Below are positions 36,717 through 47,980 of a DNA stretch of 64,000 bases, piece by piece (the first letter of the stretch is position 1; every line of letters begins with the position of its first letter). This DNA comes from Hevea brasiliensis (taxonomy: Eukaryota; Streptophyta; Magnoliopsida; Malpighiales; Euphorbiaceae). The stretch lies in the NCBI RefSeq assembly GCF_030052815.1, contig NC_079507.1:52959571-53023570 (forward strand), given 5' to 3'. Both the position numbers and the translations under genes were made by a program. Below the pieces are notes generated by a model that saw nothing but the letters and a program-made list of their open reading frames with translations, was not told the DNA's origin and did not search any database.

Positions 36717-39700
36717 TGTAACATCCTTACTTTAGGTAGTTCCATATATTTTACTGCTCCGATAACTAATGTTTATTTGGAGGGCTAGAGTGTCTGAAAC
36801 CACACTTAAACTAGAGTGAGAAGTCATAAATTGGTTAATAAAGATCAAGTAAAGTGAAAGAAAAATAAAAGAAGTTAAGTACAAATTGGTTAAATGAGCA
36901 CAAGTCCCGGTGATGAGTAACCTCACTAGGAAGTGACTATGGATTTGATTGTTACTTCAAATTTATGTAGAATCCTGTAAGACCCTTAATGAAGACTTAA
37001 TTGATGTATTATTATGAATTAGAAAAGGCAAAGAAAGAAAAAAGGAATAAGTACAAATAAGTAGATTAAAAGCTAAGGTGAAAAAGGAAGATAAGGACTT
37101 ATCGGGTATTATGGAAAAGACGTACAGAAACCTGGTAAGAGAAAATTTTGGTCAATCAAATTTAAGAATTCAAAATTGACCAAAAATAGGATGAATTGAG
37201 TTAATGAAGCTAGATTAATTAAACTAATCAAGCTTAAGAAAAAAAAATAATTAGTAAAAGTCAAATTATAATGATTATAGATTTCAACATGATTACAATT
37301 CTACCATTCCCCTTAATTATAAAATGCCATTAACTCATAAATTAACATAAATATCTATAATCCTTTATGCCTTCCACTTTATGCCTTCTCTCTCTCTCCA
37401 TTTCTCTCATCTTCATCATCCATTAAAGCTTAACCACGCTTCCAAACCCTAACTTTCCTCTATAATTTCTTTAGGAAATCAAAAGAAAACACTAAATTGA
37501 GGCTTGATTTGAAGGAAGCTCACAAGAAACTCAAGGAATTTAGAAGAATCGGTGAAGTAAAATTTTACTTGATTGAGGTAAACTAAGTTCTAAGCTTATT
37601 TGGTTATGGAATTGATGATATTCAAGTTTAGATGTGGAAACTTCCATGAAATTAATTTGAATCATGGGTGAAATTGTGGTAGGGATTTTGGCCAAGGTGA
37701 AATCAAGTTGGAAGACCAAATTTTGGTTGGTTTGAAAGTTGATTGAGAGTTGATTGAAGCTTGTAATTAAGGTTAGTGCTAGGAATTATGATGAATTTTA
37801 AAGTTATAGCAAATTGGAAACTAAGGTTTCATGAAATTAGGGTTTTCAATTATTATGCCCTATTTAATGTGTTTATGCCTAAATTAAGAAAATTTGGTGT
37901 GTAATTATTGTGAAATGTTGATGGAATGCCATAACAATTGAGTGAATATATAGTGGTGGATTCAGACTGCTCCTGGACAGCGTGAGTCCAATGAGTTCAA
38001 ATGCTCATAACTTGAGCTAGACAACTCCAATTGATGTGAAACCAAAGCCAAATTAAAGATAAGACAAAATACTAAATTTTTCATGAGAACACTTGACCTG
38101 AAACTGATTGGAAGTCACTTGAATTTTGAGTTGAATCCGGAAATGAAAATATGGAATTCTGGAAAAATGACTAAATGAACAGTACTCACCAAAATTAGCA
38201 TAACTTGTACTAGGAAACTCCAAATGAGATGATTTTTATTTTGTTGGAAAGCTGAGACATTATAGAACAACTTTTATGAGGAAAAAAAAAACTGCCCAGT
38301 TCTAATTGTAAATTGGCCAAATTCCAAAATCCAAAAACTTGCTCAAAACCTGTATTAGGATTGGAATAGTGAAATATAATATATGAATAGTAGTGAATCA
38401 AATGACCATAACTTTTGATTCAAAACTTCAAATTGAGTGATTCTTGAACCTATGTAACTCTGAGACATAGAGGAACAATTTATATGAGGAATATGAAGTC
38501 AAATTGTGATTGTAACTTACCCAAAATTGCTTGAAAAAGTAGTTCTAGAAATCTGCCCTATTCTGGAATGCCCTGAACTTGAAATTGGTTACTGGACCAG
38601 TTTTGGTAAAATGGCTATAACTTGAGTTACACATATGCAAATTGAATGATTCCAAAGCCAAAATAAACATAAAACATAAATCTACAAATTTTATAAAGAA
38701 AGTTTGGCCAAATGTTTACTGCATCTTAGCCAAATTTATTAGAGAAGTTAAAGTACCAAATATGAAACTTATGAAATATCCATAAAATGGCTTGAAATGT
38801 AAATTATACTTAATGCCAATGGCTTGATGAACATATATGACATGTGAATATGTGATTGGGATCTATGTTTCCACTATGATTGAGACGATAATGCCATGAT
38901 GAAAGAATGATGATGAATGATGAAAATATGTGAACATTGAAATGCTAATGATAATAAAAAAGCCCAAGGATACTTAGTTAGTAGTGTAAGGGTTGGATAA
39001 ATTCGCATGCCAAGAATGGATGAGATTAGCAGTACTGCACATGGCTTTTATGCCCGGATACCTGGGACAGACACTAAGTGTCCGATATGGTTATCCCTTA
39101 TTGATGATGACTTGAATAATCACGGGCAAGCACCGAGTGTCCGATGTGATTATTCCCATGGCTTTATGCCCGGTATTACATATTCGATAGGCACCGAGTG
39201 TCTGACGGGATGAAAGCCAGCAGGCACCGAGTGTCCAGTACCAGTATACCCTTGTATCCAGTCTTAACAGCCTGTTAGAAGTTACTTTGGGCACTGAAAG
39301 TAAGAAAGAAAGTTGAACAACAAAGTAAAGAAAAGTAAATATCTTCTAAAAGGAACGATTCCAAAGATCATGAAAATATGGAAAGTACCCAGAATTTATT
39401 ACATAGTAAATATATGTAGAAGTTATAAACATTTGACATTATAAAACCTACATTACTATCAAATTATTTTATGAAAACTCACATGTGAATTATGTTTACT
39501 CCGCACAGCATGTTAGCTAATTTAATTTATATATATTGCATTTTATTATATTGCACTAATAAGCAGAAATGCTTAGCGCGATGGTTCTTCCTCGCGCAGG
39601 TACTGGAGATAAGACCCAGTAGATATCAGACTGAGATTTTGATATAGATCTGCAGTAGGGATTGTTGTCACCTCAGCATACCACTTTGGTATGGCTCACG

Positions 39701-40110
39701 ATTTCAAAGCAATGTATATTTTGCATATTGTAGTTAAATGTAAAGCCTATAGTTAAATTTTAAGCTTGTATAAAATTAGATAAACGATGTACATTGAATA
39801 AATTAAGGGAATGAGATAAATCCATGTATGGAATGGATGTGAAATGACATGAAAACATGATTTATGATATTGAATGTTTATGTGATTGAGATTGTATTAT
39901 TGAAAACTTTGAACAAGTAAATATTTTAATAGGGCAAAACGTTAATAAAACAAGGGAAATTCTTGCAGTTTTCACTTAAAATTTCCATAATTAAATTACA
40001 ACGAATATAAAGTGACAATTAATTAAAAGAAGATAAGATTAGGTGCTCTGACACAGGTTGTGATATTCTTTTGCTCGGTTATACAATAGATCGAGTAAGG
40101 GGGTGTTACA
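36717..40110 (+). mobile_element. Solo LTR of the Tekay/Del-like chromovirus, plus orientation, TSD TTAAA
   Basis: Starts TGTAACATCC and ends GGGTGTTACA, with TTAAA on both sides (36712-36716 and 40111-40115). Its first 70 bases parallel the LTR at 3704 (TTTTACTGCTCCGATAAC, then an AGTGTCTGAAACCACAC block). Length is 3394 bases with no coding interior, so it is a solo LTR. It interrupts the pararetrovirus between the zinc-knuckle region and the protease. A short degenerate repeat of GGCACCGAGTGTCCGATGTG units lies at about 39060-39240. The open frame at 39007-39213 falls in that repeat and is not a gene. Confidence 0.93.
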
Positions 40111-40115
40111 TTAAA

Positions 40116-40600
40116 AATCTTAGATTTTCTTATATCAACACTTTTCAACCATGCTCATCAGCACAACTGACAATACTAATCCCTTTGGTGCAAATGCAAA
40201 TCCTGCTTTCTAAGTATGACAGACCAATTTCTATAATTGGGTTCATTAACACAGGTGCTCATAAAAGTATGATGAATCCTGTCATACTCCTTGAGGAAGA
40301 CTAGGTTCCTCATTCTGAATATTTTAAGGCAGCAGATGGAAAAGTTTTTAAAACTGATCTCATCACCAGGAAACTAGTAGGAATACAATTCTTCCCTAAT
40401 TGCATCATATGGACAAGGATCATTGGCACAGATCTTCCTAATAAGGATTTGTTAGTAGGATTTGATGTCTATTAAAAGACTCAAAAACTTCAAATCCTTC
40501 CTACTGGACTGAAATTCCAAAGGTTCTTTAAGCCTTACACTACAATTCAGAAATTTTATTCCCTGGTGGAAGCTCCTTCTAAGTTTCATGACTTTTGAGA
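40116..40600 (+). pseudogene. Pararetrovirus copy 1: aspartic protease region
   Basis: A 77-codon frame at 40071-40304 enters from the solo LTR; its viral part, after 40115, contains a retropepsin-like active-site context. The position expected to be the catalytic Asp is Asn (INTGAHKSMMNP), so the enzyme would be inactive. In-frame stops follow at about 40302 and 40472. In a working virus this protease would cut the polyprotein into coat protein and polymerase. Confidence 0.7.
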
Positions 40601-42934
40601 TTTGCTGTTACCCTCATGTGTCGATTCTCATACTGATTTTGCTCATCCAAGTCCATTATGGAAACATCAAAATTTCTTTATTAAGCTTCCTTTTAAGCTT
40701 AATGAGGATATCAATCCAACAAAGGCTACGCATCCGGGAATGACTCCCTTTGATCTTTTGTTTGCCCAAAAAGAGTGTCAGCAGTTATTAGAACAAGGTC
40801 ACATAGAGCAACTAATTCTTATTGGCCATGTAAGGCATTTTATGTGGAAAAAAGATTAGAAAAACTTCATGGGAAAATAGGCTTGTCATTGACTATGAGC
40901 CTTTAAATCATTTTTTAAGAGATGACAAATTCCCATTGCCAAAGATTAATTCCCTATTTATCCATCTTCAGGAAGCTCATATCTTCTTAAAATTTGATTT
41001 AAAAGCTAGGTTCTGACAACTTGGAATTCATCTAGCCAATAGGCACAATACGATATTTTGTACACTAAATACTCAATACCAATAGACTGTCATGCCTTTT
41101 AGGCTTAAAGTAGCCCCGTCCTTTTTTCAAAAGGCCATGGTAAAAATCCTTGAGCCCATCCTTTATAGTACTCTCATTTATATTGATGACATCTTGTTCT
41201 TCCCCAAAGATGCTATAGCCCATAAAAACCTATTAGCCCAATTTCATAACCTAGTCCAAAAATATGGGATAATGCTATCTGAAAAGAAGAGTCACTCGGG
41301 ACAAACAACCATTGATTTCCTAGGGATGAATTTCAAAGGTAAAAAATATCAACCCGGTCCCCACATTTCCTAAGGACTGCTCAAATTTCTAGACCAAGAC
41401 TTATCTGTGAAAACAGATCCAACAATTTCGTAGTATTATCAACTACCTTAGCGATTTTATCCCTAATATGTCCAAATACACTGGCCTTCTCTCTAAAATG
41501 CTCAAAAGATAGTCCCCTGCCTGGAGTTCTAAACAAATGGCAGTTATAAAGAAATTAAAGGAAGTGACTCAAAAACCCTTTCTTTTAAAGATTCCCATTA
41601 CAGTAAAAAGAACCCTTCAAACTGATGTTAGTGATGGATACTAGGAAGTTGTCCTCTTAGAAGAGCTTGTTGGAAAGTAATAATTTTGTGGTCATGCCAG
41701 TGGACAATTTAAAGAATTTTAAAAACATTACCATACAGTTCACAAAGAAATCCTGGCCATAAAAAATGGTATCAAAAAGTTTGAGTTTCATCCTATAGGA
41801 TATTGCTTTTTTATCATAATGGGCAACTCATCTTTCCCTCAGATTCTTGACTTCAAAAACAAGAGTCTCCTAAAACCACAACTCTTGACACTAAAAAATT
41901 TGTTCTCTAAGTATGAGTACACTGTCCAACATATAAAAGAAGACCTCAACTTCATTCTTGATCTCCCCACTAGACCACAAAATATTTTACTCATCATTCC
42001 TGCCTATACTTTCTCACTGATTTTCATGGCTAGCTCTTCTAGACCACTTGGTTCTCACACTTCTCTCAGGTTGATTCCTACTACAAAAAGTTTCCCACCA
42101 GGATGCAATGCCTCTATGTCTCTGTCCTAGATAGTAGACTTTGCAGAAAATAACCTGTTCCATTTTCAGAACCTCTTTAATGTTCACAGAAATATTAGAG
42201 ATACAGAAAGCAAGTTTCATCTAAAAATTACATTCCTTATAGTCTTTTGTATCAGTCCATATGAAGACTTACTTTATGAAGAATAATGGTTTCTTTGTTG
42301 CATGGTTACGTTGTATGATACTGCCATTGAAGTTCCCACCTTGGCTCTTTCATGACTTTCTCAATGATGGAAGGAATAAAAAATGTCTTTTATTGCATTT
42401 CCTGGAATGGTTCTCTCCATTAACGTGGTAGAGATCTCAACTCCGAAAAATAATAAAGAATCATGATCTCAGGAAAAAATCTATTCCTAAGACAAATGAA
42501 ACATGTTCACTATTCATTCTTCATCGCCCTTCCTTAGAACCCTTGAAGGCCTATTATGGACTATTAATATGGCATATGAGTGGAGGACTTATTATCAATC
42601 CATCAAGCACAAAGAGCACAACCAAGGCTTAAGAAAAAAACTAAACACCTTCCTATGTGAACTAAAAAATTATTAGCCCAAAGGCCAGATATTGAGTTTT
42701 ATTTCTATCAGCCCAAGAACCCAGCCTGAAGAAATTCTTGACAATACTCATCCCACCATCAGGCAAGATTCCCAAGACCCTGCTAAGTTGGACACCACAA
42801 CAACAGGAGAACACAAAGTAGTCACATTTGAAGGTGACAGTGGACCATGGTACAAAAGCTTTTATGGAGATATTGGATTTGAAGACTCGAATTATTACAA
42901 ATTTTATCTGAGTCCTAGTCAGAACTCACCTTGA
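40601..42934 (+). pseudogene. Pararetrovirus copy 1: reverse transcriptase, RNase H and C-terminal extension
   Basis: The reverse transcriptase spans about 40600-41400 in several frames. It has an MTPFDLLFAQKECQQLL-like entry at 40740 and a palm with the YIDD active-site box near 41180, inside the open frame 41092-41373. RNase H follows at about 41560-41960 with stops. The frame 41819-42130 runs from the end of RNase H into a MASSS-starting extension, and 42692-42934 is the end of that extension. The parts align in order with the minus-strand copy at 60640-58265. Stops (for example 40857-40859 and 42128-42130) and frameshifts make it non-functional. Confidence 0.88.
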
Positions 42935-43141
42935 CTCTTAGTATTACTATGAGCTGGTTCTTGGAATGCTATCCAAGCATCTTAATAATGTGTGTACTAG
43001 ATTATTCTTTTTTCTTTTTATAAATATGTCTGTACTAAGAGTAAGCTATATCCGTACTTAAAGTAAAAGTGGTGATAGTGCCTGTACTACATCACATGTT
43101 AGAGTCTTGTATTAAGCTTGTCGGTTTGTTCTCTTCCCTTC

Positions 43142-43148
43142 TATATAA
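43142..43148 (+). promoter_or_regulatory. TATA box of the pararetrovirus copy 1 promoter
   Basis: TATATAA sits about 205 bases after the last viral frame, followed by GGGAAGCTTG and a leader-like region. This is where caulimovirids carry the pregenomic RNA promoter. The minus-strand copy has the same arrangement at 58142-58148. Activity is not implied. Confidence 0.6.
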
Positions 43149-43156
43149 AGGGAAGC

Positions 43157-43695
43157 TTGTATCAATTGAAGGTAGAATGAAAACAATACCAACTCTTTTA
43201 TCCATCTCTATGGCTTGCTAAAATTGCCCTTTCTTCTGAAAATCTGATATGATATCATATTTATCCATCTCTCACTAAAGTATGAGTATGCCCTATACTT
43301 GCCTTGTATAAGGATTTTGTGTAAAGAACGTGCTCAAATATTGATCCTTTGTTATGGTCTCTTTAATCTGGTATTATATAACAACACAAAAAGGCATTGC
43401 CATAAGATTTTATGTAATGAGGCTTAGTTATTCTCGGCACCGCATGAGTATTATTATGTTTTACACAGATTAGGGAGCTCTGAGTCCTATTCTCTGAACA
43501 AGATGAAGTAGATAAAGAAATTGTTTTTGCTCTTGAAGGCATCTCAACGGATAACACGACTTCCTTAAAGGGTGATTTTGATATGGATGAATAAGATATC
43601 ATATTGGATTTTCAGGAGAAAGGGGGATTTTAGCAAGCCATAGAGATGGATAAAAGAGCTAGCATTATTTTCATTCTGCCTTCAACTGATACAAT
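43157..43695. repeat. Inverted repeat built from the viral leader
   Basis: The stretch 43157-43264 (GTATCAATTGAAGGTAGAATG, then TTATCCATCTCTATGGCTTGC) recurs reverse-complemented at about 43587-43690, with roughly 85% identity over about 105 bases. Between them 43480-43605 repeats the viral coding stretch seen at 35690-36700 (GAACAAGATGAAG, then CTTGAAGGCAT). So a rearranged viral fragment was joined here tail to tail with the main copy. Confidence 0.8.
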
Positions 43696-44778
43696 GGAAT
43701 GACAAACTAATGTCACAATAACAAATTAGTAGTGGTGGATCCCATAGAGCAGTTATTTTCTTACGTGCTAAAAAAATTTTTTCTTTTAAAAAATTAAAAC
43801 TATTTTTTCATCTAGTTATCATCCTATAATTAGTTTGTCATTCTATATGTTAATCCTACATGGAATAGTACATGTATAATATAATTTCTCCCCTGTTTCT
43901 TTTAATTCCCAGTATTCTTTGTCTATTTGTTTTCCCCTTTGACCAGAGGACCAAAGCCGGTGAGCCTTCAACCTTCCCCAGCGACTCCAAACAGCACCAG
44001 AAGCAATAAATTAGCCATCATTGTATTGTGAATTCTTCCTTCACAAATCCTACTGTCTTGAGATATCACAAGAAATACAACATCCATTTCACTTGCAACA
44101 CACCCTTTTTTGTTCACAGTTATGAAGGAATGCACAAAACAGATGGAAGTTCCCCTAACTATAGCCCTGCAGATTAGATGTTGAGAATGTTGCACATTTC
44201 TGCAATGAATGCAAGTTTGTCCTTACAAAGAGAAAGAGAAAGAAGAGAGAACGAAATTGAAATGGAGAAATAATTTTTTATAAACCTAAACAAAATGCAT
44301 GACTTCTAGTTTATTTAAATTGAGGTCGAAAGAGTTCTAAAAAAAAATTAAATTTAAATGATGGTGCTTAAATCTAAAAATTGAGTGATTTAATTCATAT
44401 AATAATAGACGGTTAGATTTATATAAAATTGATTTGAAGAATAATTAATTATACTTATTATTTATATATTTTGATAGATTGATATAATATATACAAAAAT
44501 GTACTTTAATGAAATGTAGTTAAATCAAATTAATTTTTGAAAGGTCAATAAAATAAAATTTATTTAATATATAATAAAAAATAATATTAATATTTTATAT
44601 TAAATATAATATAATAAAACAATATATATTATTTTAAGAGTCAATAATTAAAATAAATATATATTTTTTCTACTTGCATATTAACGATATTTTAGAAGAG
44701 TGGGGCAAACCTCCCATGTCCTTTCTTCGTCCGTCCCTGTATACAACTTATAAAGAAAATATTTTTAATAATTGAATA
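43696..44778. other. Intergenic region
   Basis: 43920-44230 is less AT-rich and contains a 75-codon minus-strand frame (44195-43968) whose end reads MMANLLLLVLFGVAGEG, like a secretory signal or first exon. I cannot assign it, and it may be a gene fragment. From 44280 to the MITE the DNA is AT-rich without features. Confidence 0.35.
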
Positions 44779-45298
44779 TAGGGGAGAGCAGTTTTCGGTT
44801 TAAACCAAAAAATCGAATTGAACTGATTAATTTGGTTCAATTAGTTCGGTTTTAAAATTTAATTGGTTCGGTTCGGTTTATAATTTTGATAATTTCGGTT
44901 AATCGGTTCGGTTCGGTTATTTTCATAAAAAATAAAAAAAAAAACCGAACCGAACCACAATTATTAATATATATAGGAAATCAAAAAAATCGAATCAAAA
45001 TCAAATTGAATCGAATCGAACCGAAATCAAAGAAAACCGAACCGAACCTTAAGATTTTTGAGTTTTGATTTCTAATTTTTTTTGTTTTATGTTTTTATTA
45101 TTTAGATTTAATGTTAAAAATATGAAATTTTATAAATTTTGATTTGATCCAGTTTAAAACCGAACCAAACCGATATTTATCGATTCGATTCAGTTCAGTT
45201 TTCTCTTATCAATCGGTTCGGTTCGGTTTTTAAAATTTTTCATTTTCGATTTTCGGTTTTATCAGTTCGGAATCGAACCGACCGTTTGCACACCCCTA
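44779..45298 (-). mobile_element. hAT-like MITE rich in GGTTCGG, copy 2, intact with 8-bp TSD
   Basis: The element runs from TAGGGGAGAGC to GCACACCCCTA, so its termini are imperfect inverted repeats beginning TAGGGG. It is flanked by a perfect 8-bp duplication, ATTGAATA, at 44771-44778 and 45299-45306. TAGGGG-type ends with 8-bp duplications are the hAT signature. The 520-bp body consists of GGTTCGG/CCGAACC arrays at both ends around an AT-rich core. It matches 12029-12640 in reverse orientation. The frame at 44886-45068 is a chance product of the array. Confidence 0.92.
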
Positions 45299-45306
45299 AT
45301 TGAATA

Positions 45307-47086
45307 CATATTTCATAACATAAGAAGTTAAAATTTTAAATTGTTGGATACTATATAAGCGTATAAATTAAAAAAAAAAGGTAAATATATAAAATATAAT
45401 ATTTACATGATTCACCCTCTCAATATAAGAATACATCCAGGGGTATTCTATCTTTCACTATTAATAGAATAATAAATTATAATTATAAGGTTAAAGTTAT
45501 ATACATTTTAACCCAATTACATCTAAGAGAATCTTCACAATAATCTAAATTCTTTCTTTTTAGACTATGTCATACTCCACCTTAGATTGAAGCTACTTTT
45601 CCTTAATGGGATTGCAATAAGCAGAAGCCCCTTATTGATGGGTAAAGCCAATTTCCTTGAGAGTTGACAAAGCCATTTACTTCATAAGCTGAAAATCCTT
45701 CTCTTTAATTGACAAAACTACTCCTTATTATCGAAAAATATTTCTTTCAATTAAATAAAAAAAAATCTCTTCAAATCCTACTAAAATTTTTAGTCATAAT
45801 TCTAACATAAATTTTAATAAAATTTCAAAAATTTTGAAAATATATATAAAAAATCTTATGATAACATCCTCATTAGAAACTAATAGGTAATAGGCATTGC
45901 TAGAAGTTTTTGCATGAATCTAATATACCATGTGACATGTAGATTAAAAAATTATTAATCTAATTAAAATTTTACGTTATGCTTGATATATACATATATG
46001 TAAAAAGTTACCACAAATTATTGCATGGCCTCATATATATCATATATATATATATATATGATAGATTGAAATCACATCCAAGAAATTTCAATAATATGGG
46101 CTCATTCTTTTTTTGTTTAGGCCTGTTTGCATACTGAGAGAACAGAAGGCCCAATACTACAGAAACTAATGCCAGCTTGGTGCACACTACGCTGAATAAA
46201 ATTACACAAAATGGACAGGGCGCTGCCTAACATCAGTAATTTGAAGAATCTCTCTCACTAATAGCTCACCCTTCAGTTCTGAGTTGGCACGTTAACGTTA
46301 CAAATTGGTAAAGGGTGATATGTCTTTGGATTTCTTGTATGTTTAATTATTATTCTTGGATATGGAATGAATTTTCCTAATTAAATGGATGTGGTGAGTG
46401 GTGACATTATAATTCCAGGAGCCATGATGTGGAATCTATTACTTTTTCTTTTTAAATGTGGACACAGCTTAATTAGTGCCATGAAATTTAATTATATCTT
46501 GAATATGATTTTTTTTAATTTAAATTTATTTACTTTTAAATAATGGGATTTACTTTTCATGATGATATATTATCACAAATTATTTACAATTAATTAAAAT
46601 TCACTCTTAATTATAATAAAATCTTATCATAATGAGTACAACCATATAACAATATAAGCAATTAATTAGATTGAATTTAATTTCTAATTTTTTTAATCAT
46701 TGCAAACTTCCTCAATTGTGTAGAATTCCATTGAATTAGTTGGCCAATCATCCTCTAAAAAAAGTGGGAAAAACAAGTTTTATCCTAAAAAAATGCATGT
46801 CGCCATTTTTCAAAGAAAGTATTTCTTTTGGATTTGGCTTTCACAAATGGTATGATTAATGCCAATTTCTCTCCATCATTCACATCCCTAATTTCTTTAC
46901 AGCCTTCTCCATCACTACATTTTTCTTGTCCATAAAAGGGGAGGAGCTCTTAGGTGGGCATTTCTTATATCATCTTCATTTGCTTCCAAAGTTTGGGAAA
47001 AAAAAAACCTGTCACCTTCTTTCTTTCTTCATACATTTCTTCTTCTTCTTTTTCTTCGCATCTCAAAAGCAAAGACTTTAAAAAAA
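45307..47086. other. Intergenic region with a Copia-LTR-like fragment; GXM-like promoter
   Basis: 45342-45780 resembles 63304-63800 (TGTTGGATAC; ATTTACATGATTCACCCTCTCAA; then ACCTTAGATTGAAGC and a GGGATTGCAATAAGCAGAAGCC-like block) and is probably a decayed LTR. An AT-palindromic run lies at 46030-46062. The last 300 bases before 47087 are pyrimidine-rich (TTTCTTCTTCTTCTTTTTCTTC), typical of a plant 5'UTR. No other gene was seen. Confidence 0.45.
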
Positions 47087-47980
47087 ATGAAGAAAGCACA
47101 AAATAGCTATTTGGAGATGAAAACTCACCGCCAATTCCTCGCAGAGAAGCCATGGTTTCTCGCCATTCTCGTTGCTGCCTCTTTCATCGCTGCTCTACTC
47201 GTCGCCAGCAGTATTACAGGATCATCATCTAGCTCCTTCTTATGCTCCTTAAGTGGCGCGTATGAAACATCAGCGGTGGATGAGTACGCAACCACCCCGA
47301 CACAGCTTGACGCCATTCTTCACTATGCCACGTCGCGTGTGGTTCCACAACAATCACGCGCTGAAATCACTCTTTCTTTCGACGTTCTAAAAGCCCTTGC
47401 TCCATGCAATTTTCTTGTCTTCGGACTGGGCCATGATTCCTTAATGTGGACCTCACTAAATCCACGTGGCACCACCATATTCTTGGAAGAAGATCCAAAG
47501 TGGGTCCATACGGTTCTCCAACGTGCTCCAAATCTGCGAGCCTATGTAATCAAGTACCCAACACAGCTACGAGAGGCAGACAAGCTTCTTTCTTCATATA
47601 AGCGAGAGAAGGAATGCATGCCACCAGATGTTCGACTGAAGGGTAACACACGGTGTAAGTTAGCACTGAGCATGTTGCCAGATGAGATATTAGATAAAGA
47701 ATGGGATGTGATCATGATAGACGCACCACGAGGGTATTTTGCAGAGGCACCAGGGAGGATGGGAGCAATATTCTCAGCGGCAGTGATGGCTCGTGCAAGG
47801 ACTCGGCCAGGTGTGACTCATGTATACTTGCATGATGTGGATAGGAAGGTAGAGAAGGTTTATGCAAAGGAGTTTTTGTGCAAGAAGTATTTGGTAAAGG
47901 GCGTAGGAAGGCTTTGGCATTTTGAGATACCATCTCTTGCTAATAGGAGAGGCAGTGATGCCTATTCTAGTTTTTGTTAA
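47087..47980 (+). CDS. Glucuronoxylan 4-O-methyltransferase-like protein (DUF579)
   Basis: A 297-residue intronless frame. A short cytosolic N-terminus (MKKAQNSYLEMKTHRQFL) is followed by one membrane span at about 25-45 (LAILVAASFIAALLVASSI), so a type II Golgi protein is expected. The DUF579 domain fills the rest: CNFLVFGLGHDSLMW, GTTIFLEEDPKWVHTVLQRA, WDVIMIDAPRGYFAEAPGRMG, VTHVYLHDVDRKVEKVYAKEFLC and the closing GVGRLWHFEIP. The GLGHDS and EEDPKW motifs and the retained MIDAP site place it with the GXM methyltransferases, which transfer a methyl from S-adenosylmethionine to O-4 of glucuronic acid on xylan, rather than with the IRX15 branch. The second Met at residue 11 is an alternative start. 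Substrate is inferred from the family. Confidence 0.92.
   Translation: MKKAQNSYLEMKTHRQFLAEKPWFLAILVAASFIAALLVASSITGSSSSSFLCSLSGAYETSAVDEYATTPTQLDAILHYATSRVVPQQSRAEITLSFDVLKALAPCNFLVFGLGHDSLMWTSLNPRGTTIFLEEDPKWVHTVLQRAPNLRAYVIKYPTQLREADKLLSSYKREKECMPPDVRLKGNTRCKLALSMLPDEILDKEWDVIMIDAPRGYFAEAPGRMGAIFSAAVMARARTRPGVTHVYLHDVDRKVEKVYAKEFLCKKYLVKGVGRLWHFEIPSLANRRGSDAYSSFC

Larger units (their letters stand above)
28320..43360 (+). mobile_element. Endogenous pararetrovirus (Caulimoviridae), copy 1, with three nested solo LTRs
   Basis: With the three inserted solo LTRs set aside, about 7.7 kb of viral sequence remains, near the size of a complete caulimovirid genome. Order on the plus strand: a presumed movement-protein region, coat-protein core, zinc-knuckle relic, aspartic protease, reverse transcriptase, RNase H, a C-terminal extension, then a promoter with TATA box and leader. 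There is no integrase and no LTR of its own, which separates it from Ty3 elements. All reading frames are broken by stops and frameshifts. The genus is uncertain; the layout resembles florendoviruses or petuviruses. The 5' boundary near 28320 is approximate. Confidence 0.85.

Noticed and set aside
39007..39294. Frames of 67-68 codons on both strands as small genes
   Set aside because: They fall in the tandem repeat inside a solo LTR.
30000..41000. Pararetroviral region as a Ty3/gypsy retrotransposon
   Set aside because: There is a coat-like region before the protease, no integrase after RNase H, and a promoter instead of own LTRs. The LTRs present are later insertions with their own duplications.
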